A stretch of 55,595 nt of DNA from Paraburkholderia mimosarum LMG 23256 = NBRC 106338 (GTDB lineage: Bacteria; Pseudomonadota; Gammaproteobacteria; Burkholderiales; Burkholderiaceae), in NCBI RefSeq assembly GCF_000739815.1, contig NZ_BBJJ01000047.1, forward strand, positions 1 through 55,595, written 5' to 3'. The translations under genes and the position numbers were made by a program. Below are positions 43,626 to 52,215 of this stretch, piece by piece. A model generated the notes under the pieces. It was given only the letters and a program-made list of their open reading frames with translations. It was not told the DNA's origin and did no database searches. Within the stretch, counting starts at the first letter, position 1. Each line of letters starts with the position of its first letter.

Positions 43626-45230
43626 ATGCAAAGATCGCCCATCGCGCTGGTTGCAGACGGACTGCGAAATCTGCGGACCACGGCATTGCCGCTATGTGTG
43701 ATGGCGCTTGTCACCTGTCTTGCCACCGGCCTTGCCGCCTGCCAGCAGTTGCCGCCGCTCGGCGAACGCACGCCGTCCACGGCGCTTTCGCCGGCCGAGG
43801 CCCGATCGACTCGACTGGGCACCGCCGTCGCAGCCGAACTCGCCACCCATCCCGACTTCACCGGCATCGATCCACTCTCGAATCCGCTCGAAGCCTTCGC
43901 CTCGCGCGTGGCGCTCGTACGCAGCGCCCAGCGCACGCTCGACGTCCAGTACTACATCTGGCGCAACGATCTCACCGGCACCCTGTTGCTCGAAGAACTC
44001 CGCGAGGCCGCCGACCGCGGCGTGCGCGTGCGCTTGCTGCTCGACGACAACGGCATTCCGTCCTCGCTCGATGCCACGCTCGCCGCGCTCAATGGGCATC
44101 CCAACGTCGAGGTGCGCCTCTTCAATCCGTTTGCCACACGCAAGCCCAAATCCATCGGGTTCCTCACCGAGTTTTCGCGGCTGAACCGGCGCATGCACAA
44201 CAAGTCGCTCACGGCTGACGGCGCGGCGACCATTCTGGGCGGCCGCAATATCGGCGATGAATATTTCGGCGCGACGGACGGCGTGGTGTTCGCCGACCTC
44301 GATGTACTCGCCATCGGCCCCGCCGCCACCGATGTCGCGCACGACTTCGACCGTTACTGGGCCAGTGCATCGTCATTCCCGGCGTCGCAAATCCTCCCGT
44401 ACGTGGCGCCCGACGCACTGGCCACGCTCGATCGCGCCGCGCTGGCGGCGCGCAACGATCCCGGCGCCGCGGACTACCTCGAAGCGCTGCGCAAGACGAC
44501 CGACGTGCGCCGCCTGCTCGACGGCACATTGCCGCTCGAATGGGCCAAAACGCAACTGGTCAGCGACGACCCGACGAAAGCACTCGGCACGGCCCCGCAG
44601 GAAACGCTCATTCTCAGCCAGTTGCACGAGATAGTGGGCGATCCGCACCGCGAACTCGATCTGGTTTCGCCGTACTTCGTACCGGGCGAAGTGGGCACGA
44701 AGTACTTCACCCAGCTCGCCGCAGAGGGCGTGACCGTGCGCGTGCTCACGAACTCGCTCGAAGCCACCGATGTCGCCGCCGTTCACTCCGGCTATGCCCG
44801 GCGCCGCGTGGCGCTGCTAGAAGGCGGCGTCGAACTGTTCGAGCTGCGGCGCGCGGCGGGCGCCAGCACGGAAACGGGCAAGGGCCCCTTCGGCAGTTCG
44901 GGGTCGAGCCTCCACGCCAAGACCTTCGCCGTAGATGCGGAGCGCGTTTTCGTCGGCTCGGTGAATTTCGATCCGCGCTCGGCCAAGCTCAATACCGAGC
45001 TTGGGCTCGTGATCGAGAGCCCCACGCTCGCGGGTCAGATTGAGCAGGCGTTCTGGACGCGCGTGCCGGAGCTTGCCTACCAGGCGCACCTCGACACGAA
45101 CGGCAAACTCTACTGGACCCGCCTCGCCGACGGTACGGTCGTACGCTACGGCACCGAGCCCAACACGAAATGGAATCAGCGTCTGGGCGTCTGGTTCTTT
45201 TCCATCCTGCCGATCGAGTGGCTGTTGTAG
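43626..45230 (+). CDS. ClsC-type phospholipase D / cardiolipin synthase, lipoprotein
   Basis: 534-residue enzyme of the phospholipase D superfamily, closest to ClsC (YmdC), which makes cardiolipin from phosphatidylglycerol and phosphatidylethanolamine. Two HKD motifs are intact: HNKSLTADGAATILGGRNIG and HAKTFAVDAERVFVGSVNFD. The N-terminus has a membrane/lipoprotein signal with lipobox LAAC (CVMALVTCLATGLAAC). Starts at ATG 43626. Its last 55 bases are overlapped by the convergent MlrC-like gene, whose tail has run into it. No MdoD-like or ymdB partner. Confidence 0.9.
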   Translation: MQRSPIALVADGLRNLRTTALPLCVMALVTCLATGLAACQQLPPLGERTPSTALSPAEARSTRLGTAVAAELATHPDFTGIDPLSNPLEAFASRVALVRSAQRTLDVQYYIWRNDLTGTLLLEELREAADRGVRVRLLLDDNGIPSSLDATLAALNGHPNVEVRLFNPFATRKPKSIGFLTEFSRLNRRMHNKSLTADGAATILGGRNIGDEYFGATDGVVFADLDVLAIGPAATDVAHDFDRYWASASSFPASQILPYVAPDALATLDRAALAARNDPGAADYLEALRKTTDVRRLLDGTLPLEWAKTQLVSDDPTKALGTAPQETLILSQLHEIVGDPHRELDLVSPYFVPGEVGTKYFTQLAAEGVTVRVLTNSLEATDVAAVHSGYARRRVALLEGGVELFELRRAAGASTETGKGPFGSSGSSLHAKTFAVDAERVFVGSVNFDPRSAKLNTELGLVIESPTLAGQIEQAFWTRVPELAYQAHLDTNGKLYWTRLADGTVVRYGTEPNTKWNQRLGVWFFSILPIEWLL

Positions 45231-46723
45231 CGCGCGCCGTTCCAGCGGTCGACCGCATCGAGTGGATACACGGGCCGCGCGAGCCGCTCGTATCGGAACA
45301 GCCCGTAGTCGGAACTCGTGACGCCGCGGCTGTCGCATTCGACGAGCGCGGCTGCGATCGGCACGAACACCGGCCGGCAGTACATCCGCGATTTCAGCAG
45401 CAGGAATCGCGCGCGGCGCGGATCGATGCCGACGCTCTCGAACACGCCAAGATCCCACGGCTCCTGCGTACGCTCGGTGACGACGAGCGTCGCCGGGCCG
45501 AGGTCGAGCACCACACTGCGGCCCATGTGCGAACGCTGCCCTGTATAGGTCGGCCCCGTGATCACGTATTCGCCGTCGGTGATCGCCCGCACGACGCCGG
45601 TTGCGCGGAAGCGCGCGCGCTGCGCCCCGCCGTGCGACGGAAACCTGTTGCCGACCAGCACGGTGACGGCCGCGCCGACACCGGCGCCGATCAGTTGCGC
45701 CACCGCCTCGGGATCGCACAGCGGCCCGCTGACGATGCCGTCGAGCCCGTGCGCGAGCGCCGCCTCGAGCAGGTCCATCGTATCGCACGGGCCGCCCGAC
45801 ATGCAGTTGTCGCCGTGATCGAGCATCAGCACGGGCCGCTGCGCGCCACGCGCAAGCGCCGCCGCCCGCGCGACCGATTCCGCGAGCGGCGCGCTGCGAT
45901 ACACGAATTCGTCGCGCGCGTCCCAGATCTGCCGTGCGATGCGCTCAGCAACGGCATCGGCCGCCGCGCGGTTGCCGTCGCCGACCGCGACCACACTGAT
46001 GCACGGCGCGGGAATGTCCGCCAGCGAGAAGCCCGGCAGCACCGACACCGCGAGCACGCCATCGACCTCGGCCTCGGCCGCCCGCGCGGCTTCCACTGCG
46101 CGCCGCATCGCGCCTTCGGCGGTCGCGCTGCGCAGCGTCGACGTCATCAGCGGCGGCTGCCGCCATGCGAGCACGGGCCGCACACGGCCGTGGAGCCGGT
46201 CGAGCAGCAGGCGCGCCGCGTGCTCGCCGGTTTCATACATGTCGACGTGCGGATAGGTCTTGAAGCTGACGATCACGTCCGCGTGGTCGATCATCTTCTG
46301 CGTGACGTTCGCGTGCAGGTCGAGCGCAACCGCGATCGGCGCATCGGGCAGCGCCGCGCGCACGCGTGCGAGCAGGTCACCCTCGCCGTCCGCGCTTTGC
46401 TCGGCGACCATTGCGCCGTGCAGGTCGAGCATCACCGCGTCGCAGCCCGGTGCGGCCGCAACGATCGCGTCGCAGATCGCCGCATACGCGTCGGCCGCGA
46501 CCGGGCCGCTGGGGTTCGCAGCCGCCGACACCGGCGTCGCGACCTCGGCGCCCGCACGCCGGGCCGCATCGAGGAACGCGGCCATTGCGGTACGCATCCC
46601 GCGGTTCGCGCGATACGCGTCGTAGCCCCAGTCGGGGCCGTTCCAGCCGAACGCCGACAGCGGCGTTCGCACCGGCGAGAAGGTGTTCGTCTCGTGGTTC
46701 ATCCGGGCGATCAGGAACTTCAT
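45176..46723 (-). CDS. M81-family (MlrC-like) metallopeptidase/amidohydrolase
   Basis: 515-residue zinc protein of the MlrC family, named from microcystin-degrading hydrolases but usually acting on other amides. The N-terminus MKFLIARMNHETNTFSPVRT has the family HETNTFS motif with a zinc-binding His and Glu. Other blocks are DAVMLDLHGAMVAEQSADGE, VALDLHANVTQKMIDHADVI, YKTYPHVD-like FKTYPHVDMYETGEHAA and MLDHGDNCMSGGPCDTMDLL. It is translationally coupled to the collapsed dehydrogenase by an ATGA overlap at 46720-46723. The last 15 or so residues (SHSIGRMEKNQTPRR) are encoded on the antisense of clsC and look non-native. Confidence 0.85.
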   Translation of the reverse strand: MKFLIARMNHETNTFSPVRTPLSAFGWNGPDWGYDAYRANRGMRTAMAAFLDAARRAGAEVATPVSAAANPSGPVAADAYAAICDAIVAAAPGCDAVMLDLHGAMVAEQSADGEGDLLARVRAALPDAPIAVALDLHANVTQKMIDHADVIVSFKTYPHVDMYETGEHAARLLLDRLHGRVRPVLAWRQPPLMTSTLRSATAEGAMRRAVEAARAAEAEVDGVLAVSVLPGFSLADIPAPCISVVAVGDGNRAAADAVAERIARQIWDARDEFVYRSAPLAESVARAAALARGAQRPVLMLDHGDNCMSGGPCDTMDLLEAALAHGLDGIVSGPLCDPEAVAQLIGAGVGAAVTVLVGNRFPSHGGAQRARFRATGVVRAITDGEYVITGPTYTGQRSHMGRSVVLDLGPATLVVTERTQEPWDLGVFESVGIDPRRARFLLLKSRMYCRPVFVPIAAALVECDSRGVTSSDYGLFRYERLARPVYPLDAVDRWNGARYNSHSIGRMEKNQTPRR

Positions 46724-46935
46724 TGCGCGTCGCTTTGCGTGTAACGCGTCGTGCCCTTCGTCTCCAGATACTCGGGGGCGAACTTCGCGCGGACCGCGCG
46801 GTCGACGTCGGCTGGGCTGCCGATCCTGAGCGGCGCATACGGCCGGCCCATGGCCCGATCGATCACGTCGATCGACCGCGCATCGGCGGGATCGAACCAC
46901 GGTCCGTCAATATAGGGTTGGTGTGACGTTCGCAT
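46720..46935 (-). pseudogene. Aldehyde dehydrogenase collapsed to N- and C-terminal ends (in-frame)
   Basis: 71-codon frame from the ATG at 46935 behind AAAGGGAG. The N-terminal part, PYIDGPWFDPADARSIDVID then RPYAPLRIGSPADVDRAV, is the start of an NAD-dependent aldehyde dehydrogenase. After about 50 codons it jumps to KFAPEYLETKGTTRYTQSDA, the family C-terminal end (normally ...F..EEFLE.K). About 400 central residues with the cofactor site and catalytic Cys and Glu are missing, yet the frame is open and the ATGA overlap to the MlrC-like gene is preserved. It is enzymatically dead. It sits in the same operon as an aminotransferase whose semialdehyde product it would have oxidised. Confidence 0.72.
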
Positions 46936-46966
46936 CGAATGCTCCCTTTCGTTACGCCGGCGGCGC

Positions 46967-48367
46967 TCAACGCGTCGCCCGCGCAAACGTGTCGATGAGG
47001 ATGTGGCGGATCTGCGCGGCGAACCACGCGATCTCTTCGCGCGACATCACGAGCGGCGGCGAGAACTGCACGATCGGCGTGCCCTCGTGATCGACGGCGG
47101 CCCGGCATAGCAGCCCCGCATCGAAAATCGCCGGCGCGAGCAGCGTCGACACGAACGTCTGCGCGCTGATGCCAGTCGCCCAGGCGCGCGCGGCCTTGTC
47201 GGTCACGAGTTCGAGCGAGTAATGATAGCCGTCGCCGCGCACGTCGCCGACACACGGCAGCTCGAGCAGCGCGTCGAGCGTGCGGCGGAAGAACGCCTGG
47301 TTCTCGCGCACGTTCTCGAGCACGCCTTCCCGCTCCATGATCGCCAGGTTCGCGAGCGCGGCCGTGCACGCGACCGGATGCCCGCCGTACGTCGCGCCGT
47401 GCAGGAACATCCGCTGCGGCCCCTCGAGCACCGTATCGACGACCGCGTCGGTCGCGATCATGCCTCCGAGCGGCACGTAGCCCGACGCGACGCCCTTCGC
47501 GAACGTCAGGATGTCCGGCTGCAGCCCGTAGCGCCGCGACCCGAAATGTTCGCCGAGCCGGCCGAACCCGCAGATCACCTCGTCCGCGACCAGCAGCACG
47601 CCGTACCGGTCGCAGAGCACGCGCAGCCCCGCCGCGTAGCCGGGCGGCGGCGTCAGGCTGCCGCCAGCGTTCTGCAGCGGTTCGACGACGATCGCCGCGA
47701 CGGTGTCGGGACCTTCCTGCACGATCAGCGATTCGATCTCGTCGAGCAGGTATTCCGTGAACTGCGCTTGCGTCTCGCCGGCTGGGCGGCGGTAGCGCTT
47801 CGTGTTGCTGACGTGCCGCACGCCCGCCATCAGCGGCTCGAAGTGCTTGCGGAAGTCGGTCATCCCATTCAGCGCAAGCGCGCCGAAAGACGTACCGTGA
47901 TACGCGACGCGACGCGCGATGAACTTGCGCCGCTGCGGCTCGCCACGCGCCTGGTGATACTGGCGCACCAGCTTGATCGCCGATTCGTTCGACTCCGAGC
48001 CGCTCGACGTGAAGAACACGCGCTTCAGGCCGTCCGGCGCGAGCGCGGCCAGCTTGTGCGCGAGCCGGATCGCGGGTTCGTGGCCGTAGCCCCAGTTGGT
48101 CGCGAACGGCAGCCGCACCATCTGCTCGCGGATCGCGTCGCCGATCTCGGCGCCGCGGCTGTAGCCGACCTGCACGCAATAGAGCCCGGCCAGCCCGTCG
48201 AAATAGCGCCTGCCGTTGCGGTCGACGAGCCAGCAGCCCTCGCCACGGTCGAACACGGTCAGCGCGTTGTCGCCGTATGCGTCGGCGTGCGTGAAGTGCA
48301 TCAGCAGGTGGCGTTTGCCGAGCGCCTGCAGATCCGCAGTATCGAGATTGACGCTTACATCGCTCAT
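46967..48367 (-). CDS. Class III (omega) aminotransferase
   Basis: 466-residue PLP aminotransferase. Family blocks are KRVFFTSSGSESNESAIKLV, RRVAYHGTSFGALALNG, LLVADEVICGFGRLGEHFG and the PLP lysine in ILTFAKGVASGYVPLGGMIA. Start 48367 behind AAGGAGG. It lies 50 bp from the permease gene and 31 bp from the collapsed dehydrogenase on the same strand. It differs from the beta-alanine aminotransferase at 13273 (QLSGLYCVQVGYSRG-type N-terminal region) and probably acts on a terminal amine or omega-amino acid imported by the neighbouring permease. Confidence 0.9.
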   Translation of the reverse strand: MSDVSVNLDTADLQALGKRHLLMHFTHADAYGDNALTVFDRGEGCWLVDRNGRRYFDGLAGLYCVQVGYSRGAEIGDAIREQMVRLPFATNWGYGHEPAIRLAHKLAALAPDGLKRVFFTSSGSESNESAIKLVRQYHQARGEPQRRKFIARRVAYHGTSFGALALNGMTDFRKHFEPLMAGVRHVSNTKRYRRPAGETQAQFTEYLLDEIESLIVQEGPDTVAAIVVEPLQNAGGSLTPPPGYAAGLRVLCDRYGVLLVADEVICGFGRLGEHFGSRRYGLQPDILTFAKGVASGYVPLGGMIATDAVVDTVLEGPQRMFLHGATYGGHPVACTAALANLAIMEREGVLENVRENQAFFRRTLDALLELPCVGDVRGDGYHYSLELVTDKAARAWATGISAQTFVSTLLAPAIFDAGLLCRAAVDHEGTPIVQFSPPLVMSREEIAWFAAQIRHILIDTFARATR

Positions 48368-48416
48368 GTCCCAGTCCTCCTTGAGGGTTCAATACCTGCC
48401 TTGCGCGACCGGTCAT

Positions 48417-49805
48417 TCAATTCATCGTCAGCTTCGGGGCCGGCCGCGTGAAGCCGCGCGTCAGCCACACGAGCTGGCAGAGGCCGAGCGCGAGCCAGCC
48501 GCTGCCGACATAGAACGTCTGGCGCGACAGCCCCGACCAGAGCCACACGTTCAGCGCGAAGCCGATCGCCGGCATCAGGCCGAACGTGATCCAGCCCGCG
48601 AAGCGGCGATGCTCCGACCGCACGAGATAGCTACGCATCACGCACAGGTTCACGACGGCGAACGCGACCAGTGCGCCGAAGCTGATCATCGTCGACGCGA
48701 GATCGAGCGTGATGAGCAGCGCGGACAGCGACACGACGCCGACCGCGAGTGTCGCGCGCACCGGCGTGCGCAGCCGCGCATGCAGATGGCCGAATACGCA
48801 TGCCGGCAGCACCTGGTCGCGGCCCATCGCGAACAGCACGCGCGTCACGCTCGCCTGCCCGGCCATCGCGCTCGCGAAGCAGCCGGCAACGTAGACCGCG
48901 ACGAACAGCGCCGACAGCATGCCGCCGCCGATCCGCTGCATCAGTTCGAGGCTGGCCGAATCGAGATCCCTGAACGCGTGCCAGTCCGGAAACACGACCT
49001 GCCCCGCATACGCGATCAGCATGAATAGCAGGCCGCTCAGCAGCGTGCAGAGCAGCATCGCGCGTGGCACCGTGCGGCGCGGCTCGCGCGTTTCCTCCGA
49101 CAGTGTGGACACCGCGTCGAAGCCGAGAAAGGACAGGCACAGGATCGCGGAGCCTGCGAAGATCGCGCCCGCGTCGCCCGACGCCGGCAACACGATCGAA
49201 ATCGCGCTGCCGCGCCCGGCCGCGAACCGCGCAGACGCGCTGAAAAAGATCGCGATGAACACCAGCTGGCTGGCGATCAGCATCAGGTTCACGCGATTGA
49301 CTAGCCGGATGCCGACGATGTTCAGCCCGGTGACGAGTGCGATGCTCGCCACGATCCACACGCTCGAGGGCACCAGCGGAAACAGCTGTTTCATGTAGAT
49401 CCCGATGACGAGGTAACCGATCATCGGGATGAACAGGTAGTCCATCAGGAGCGCCCAGCCAACCATGAAGCCGGCCGACGCACCGAAGTTGCGGCTCGCG
49501 TACGTGTAGGCGGAGCCCGCGCCTGGCATCAGCCGCGCCATGTGGCCGTAGCTGCACGCCGTGAACAGCATCGCGACCAGCGTGACCGCGTATGCGGCCG
49601 TCAGATGGCCGTGCGTCTCGCGGGTGACGATTCCGTAGGTAGTGAACACCGTCAGCGGCAGCATGTAAGCCAGCCCGAAGATCACCAGCGTCGAGAGTCC
49701 CAGCACCTGGGCGGGCCCCGATGCGCCGCCGGGGCACTTCGCGCGCTGCGTGAATGCGTGCGTCGCGGCACCGGGCGCGCATCGACCTGGCCTGTCGTCT
49801 CTCAT
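48417..49805 (-). CDS. APC-family amino-acid/amine permease
   Basis: 462-residue inner-membrane importer with 12 predicted helices. Typical APC features are VLGLSTLVIFGLAYMLPLTV, ARLMPGAGSAYTYASRNFGA, LSFLGFDAVSTLSEETREPR and RVLFAMGRDQVLPACVFGHL. It starts at 49805. First gene of the four-gene minus-strand operon (permease, aminotransferase, dehydrogenase remnant, MlrC-like) and divergent from the AraC regulator 255 bp away. The substrate is probably an amine or amino acid amide handled by the downstream enzymes; not established. Confidence 0.9.
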   Translation of the reverse strand: MRDDRPGRCAPGAATHAFTQRAKCPGGASGPAQVLGLSTLVIFGLAYMLPLTVFTTYGIVTRETHGHLTAAYAVTLVAMLFTACSYGHMARLMPGAGSAYTYASRNFGASAGFMVGWALLMDYLFIPMIGYLVIGIYMKQLFPLVPSSVWIVASIALVTGLNIVGIRLVNRVNLMLIASQLVFIAIFFSASARFAAGRGSAISIVLPASGDAGAIFAGSAILCLSFLGFDAVSTLSEETREPRRTVPRAMLLCTLLSGLLFMLIAYAGQVVFPDWHAFRDLDSASLELMQRIGGGMLSALFVAVYVAGCFASAMAGQASVTRVLFAMGRDQVLPACVFGHLHARLRTPVRATLAVGVVSLSALLITLDLASTMISFGALVAFAVVNLCVMRSYLVRSEHRRFAGWITFGLMPAIGFALNVWLWSGLSRQTFYVGSGWLALGLCQLVWLTRGFTRPAPKLTMN

Positions 49806-50060
49806 GCTGTCCTCACATGGATGGTGTCCATGACTTCAACCCTCGTTCGGCCGGCAACGCTGGCGTCCCCGGACTCGAGCACGAGTGTGTTGCGCCAAAA
49901 AATCGCGGGTGAATGAGAAAAGCGGACGTAATCGAGGGATATTTCCGGACGCGTTTGCGCGCACGGGCGGGGCAGCCCGGTCGCGGCATACCCCACTGGC
50001 GTTTCGCGGCCATTCCGGTTAATTTTTACGGCCTGTTCCCGCCAGGCCCCGATCCGCCCC
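49806..50060. promoter_or_regulatory. Divergent permease/AraC control region
   Basis: 255 bp between the permease and the AraC gene. It should carry both promoters. No clear repeat or palindrome stands out; the central part (CGCCAAAAAATCGCGG, about 49890-49910) is the most AT-rich stretch. Confidence 0.35.
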
Positions 50061-51173
50061 ATGGACAGCAGGTCCGATCGCAATCAGAGCCGCGCAGAAT
50101 GCAAGCAGCGTTCTGCGCCCGGCCGCGCGCGTCCGACCGCGCGCCAGCAGGACATTCCCGCGACCGTCCACGCGATCGCGGTCGCGCTCGACGAGTGCCG
50201 TGAGCGGCAAATCGACAGCGCGACCGTGCTGGAAGGCACGGGGTTCGGCGCGGACGAAGTCGCGTCGCCGAACCTGCACGTGAATCGCGCGCAGGAGCAG
50301 CGCTGCTTCCGCAACTTGCTGCTATGCAGCGGCGTGCCGTCGATCGGCCTCTCGATCGGCGCGCGACTCCATGTTTCGACCCTCGGGCTCGCCGGGTACG
50401 CGATGCTGATCAGCAGCTCGGTCATGCAGGCAGTACAGTGCATGAGCCAGTTTCCGCTGTTCATGGGGCTGTATTTCGACGTGCGCATTCAGGCGTGCGC
50501 GCACGGCATGAGCGTGACGATCGGCAGCTACAACGGCGAGCCCGATCTCGAGGTCTTTCAGGTCGATATGTGCCTGTCCAGCCTGCGCCTGATCGTGTCC
50601 GACCTCGTCGGCAAACCGGTCTCACCCGAGCGGCTGCACCTCGCGCGAAGCACGCCGGAGCACGGCGCGGACTACGCGCGTCACTTCGGCTGCAAGGTCG
50701 TGTTCAATGCCGGCGAAAACGCTCTCGTGTTCACCTCGGTGAATGGCTCGGAGACGCCACGCCTCGCGAACGAAGTCAGCTTCAACGCGCTGCACGGCCA
50801 GTGCGAAGCACTCGAGCGGCAGTGGGCCGCATCGGTCGGCACGCGCTTCGCCGATCGTGCGAAGGAGATGATGGGACGCGACCTGTCGCACCTGAAGTCG
50901 ATGACGTCGCTCGCAAACGCGCTGCACATGACGGAGCGCACGTTGCGCCGCCGGCTCGACAAGGACGGCATCACGTTTCAGTCGCTGCGCGACGAAGTGC
51001 GTCGCGACGAAGCGGCCCGGCTGCTCGACGACCCCGCGCTGACGGTCGCGGCGATCGCGGAACGGCTCGGCTACAGCGAGCCGCGCAGCTTTCGCCATGC
51101 GTACCGGCGCTGGACGGGAACGGCGCCGCGCGCGGATACGGCTACGGATACGGATACGAGCAAGGACGCGTGA
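50061..51173 (+). CDS. AraC-family regulator
   Basis: 370 residues. An N-terminal Arabinose_bd-type sensing domain (IGLSIGARLHVSTLGLAGYA, then MLISSSVMQAVQCMSQF) is followed by a C-terminal double HTH (LANALHMTERTLRRRLDKDG, then VAAIAERLGYSEPRSFRHAY and RRWTGTAP). This is the OruR/ArgR-like subgroup common next to amino-acid catabolic genes. Starts at ATG 50061. Its last codons contain a hexanucleotide repeat (GGATAC/GGCTAC, four units at 51134-51157) that adds an Asp/Thr-rich tail. Divergent from the permease operon, its likely target. Confidence 0.88.
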   Translation: MDSRSDRNQSRAECKQRSAPGRARPTARQQDIPATVHAIAVALDECRERQIDSATVLEGTGFGADEVASPNLHVNRAQEQRCFRNLLLCSGVPSIGLSIGARLHVSTLGLAGYAMLISSSVMQAVQCMSQFPLFMGLYFDVRIQACAHGMSVTIGSYNGEPDLEVFQVDMCLSSLRLIVSDLVGKPVSPERLHLARSTPEHGADYARHFGCKVVFNAGENALVFTSVNGSETPRLANEVSFNALHGQCEALERQWAASVGTRFADRAKEMMGRDLSHLKSMTSLANALHMTERTLRRRLDKDGITFQSLRDEVRRDEAARLLDDPALTVAAIAERLGYSEPRSFRHAYRRWTGTAPRADTATDTDTSKDA

Positions 51174-51305
51174 CATGACTATTCCGCGAAGTCAATGCAG
51201 GTTGCGGTCTTCGGCGGGGCCGCGCATCGGGGCCTGTCACTCGCCTGGCCCGACGCCGATGCGCGTGGCGCGCAGATCGGCTTCGTCCACCGCTTCTCAA
51301 CGCAA

Positions 51306-51337
51306 AACGGCTCTGGGTCGTTCGATCCAGAGCCGTT
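51306..51337 (-). terminator. Intrinsic terminator of the hut operon
   Basis: AACGGCTCTGG (51306-51316) and CCAGAGCCGTT (51327-51337) form an 11-bp stem with a 10-base loop. On the minus strand it ends in TTTTGCG, 25 bp after the hutG stop. Confidence 0.75.
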
Positions 51338-51361
51338 GCGCTCACAAACAGCCCGGACTGC

Positions 51362-52171
51362 TTACACCGCTGCCGCGTTCAACGCCTCGATAGCCTCCAG
51401 CGCGCCACCCACCATCTCACGCAACGCCGGCTGCACTCGCTCCGCGAGCGCGGGCACATAGTCGAACGGCGCGGTTTCCTTCATGTACACGGACTGGCAC
51501 ATCTCGAGCTGAATCGCATGCACGCCATTCTGCGGCGCGCCGAAGTGGCGCGTGATATAGCCGCCCTTGAAGCGCCCGTTCGCCACCCACGTATAGCCGC
51601 TTGCCGCCGCCGTGCATTCGGCGCGCGCCTGCACCGCCGCGTTCGCCGTGCGGCCGTCCTGCGTGCCGATATTCAGGTCGGGCAGCTTGTCGTCGAACAG
51701 ACGCGGCAATACGCTCGCGATCGAATGCGCTTCCCACAGCAATACATTCGCATGCGCCGCGCGCAAGCGCTTCAATTCGGCGGCCAGCGTGTCGTGATAC
51801 GGCTGCCAGAACGTCTGCACGCGACGCTGGCGCTCCGCCGCGTCGGGCGCGCAACCCTCGCGATACACGGGCTCGCCGCGAAACGTCTCGGTCGGGCATA
51901 GGGAGGTGGTGGTCTGGCCGGGATAGAGACTCTCGTCGTTCGGCGGACGATTGAGGTCGATCACATAACGCGAGACACGCGCGCCAAGCACGGTCGCACC
52001 GAGCGCCTTCGCGAACGCGTAAAGGCGATCGAGATGCCAGTCCGTGTCCGCGACGGTCAACGCGATGTCCGTATACTGGCCGTGCATCGCAGCGGGAATA
52101 TGCGTGCCCAGATGGGGAATCGAAATGATGAGCGGCGCTGTGCCGCGTTCCAGAGTAAAGATATCGGTCAT
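51362..52171 (-). CDS. hutG: N-formylglutamate amidohydrolase
   Basis: 269-residue enzyme of the FGase family that hydrolyses N-formylglutamate to glutamate and formate, the last step of the HutF/HutG histidine pathway. Blocks: LERGTAPLIISIPHLGTHIP, DTDWHLDRLYAFAKALGATV, DLNRPPNDESLYPGQ, VLLWEAHSIASVLPRLFDDK and ITRHFGAPQNGVHAIQLEMC. The frame is open far upstream through hutF, but the ATG at 52171 starts the family N-terminus (MTDIFTLERG). Last gene of the operon. Confidence 0.93.
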   Translation of the reverse strand: MTDIFTLERGTAPLIISIPHLGTHIPAAMHGQYTDIALTVADTDWHLDRLYAFAKALGATVLGARVSRYVIDLNRPPNDESLYPGQTTTSLCPTETFRGEPVYREGCAPDAAERQRRVQTFWQPYHDTLAAELKRLRAAHANVLLWEAHSIASVLPRLFDDKLPDLNIGTQDGRTANAAVQARAECTAAASGYTWVANGRFKGGYITRHFGAPQNGVHAIQLEMCQSVYMKETAPFDYVPALAERVQPALREMVGGALEAIEALNAAAV

Positions 52172-52215
52172 GGAAATGTAGTCTCTCAAGTGGCGCGTGG
52201 GCTCGCGTTCGCCGC

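Noticed and set aside
51177..51305. Short frames between the AraC gene and the hut terminator
   Set aside because: No start context or domain; the stretch is better read as spacer.
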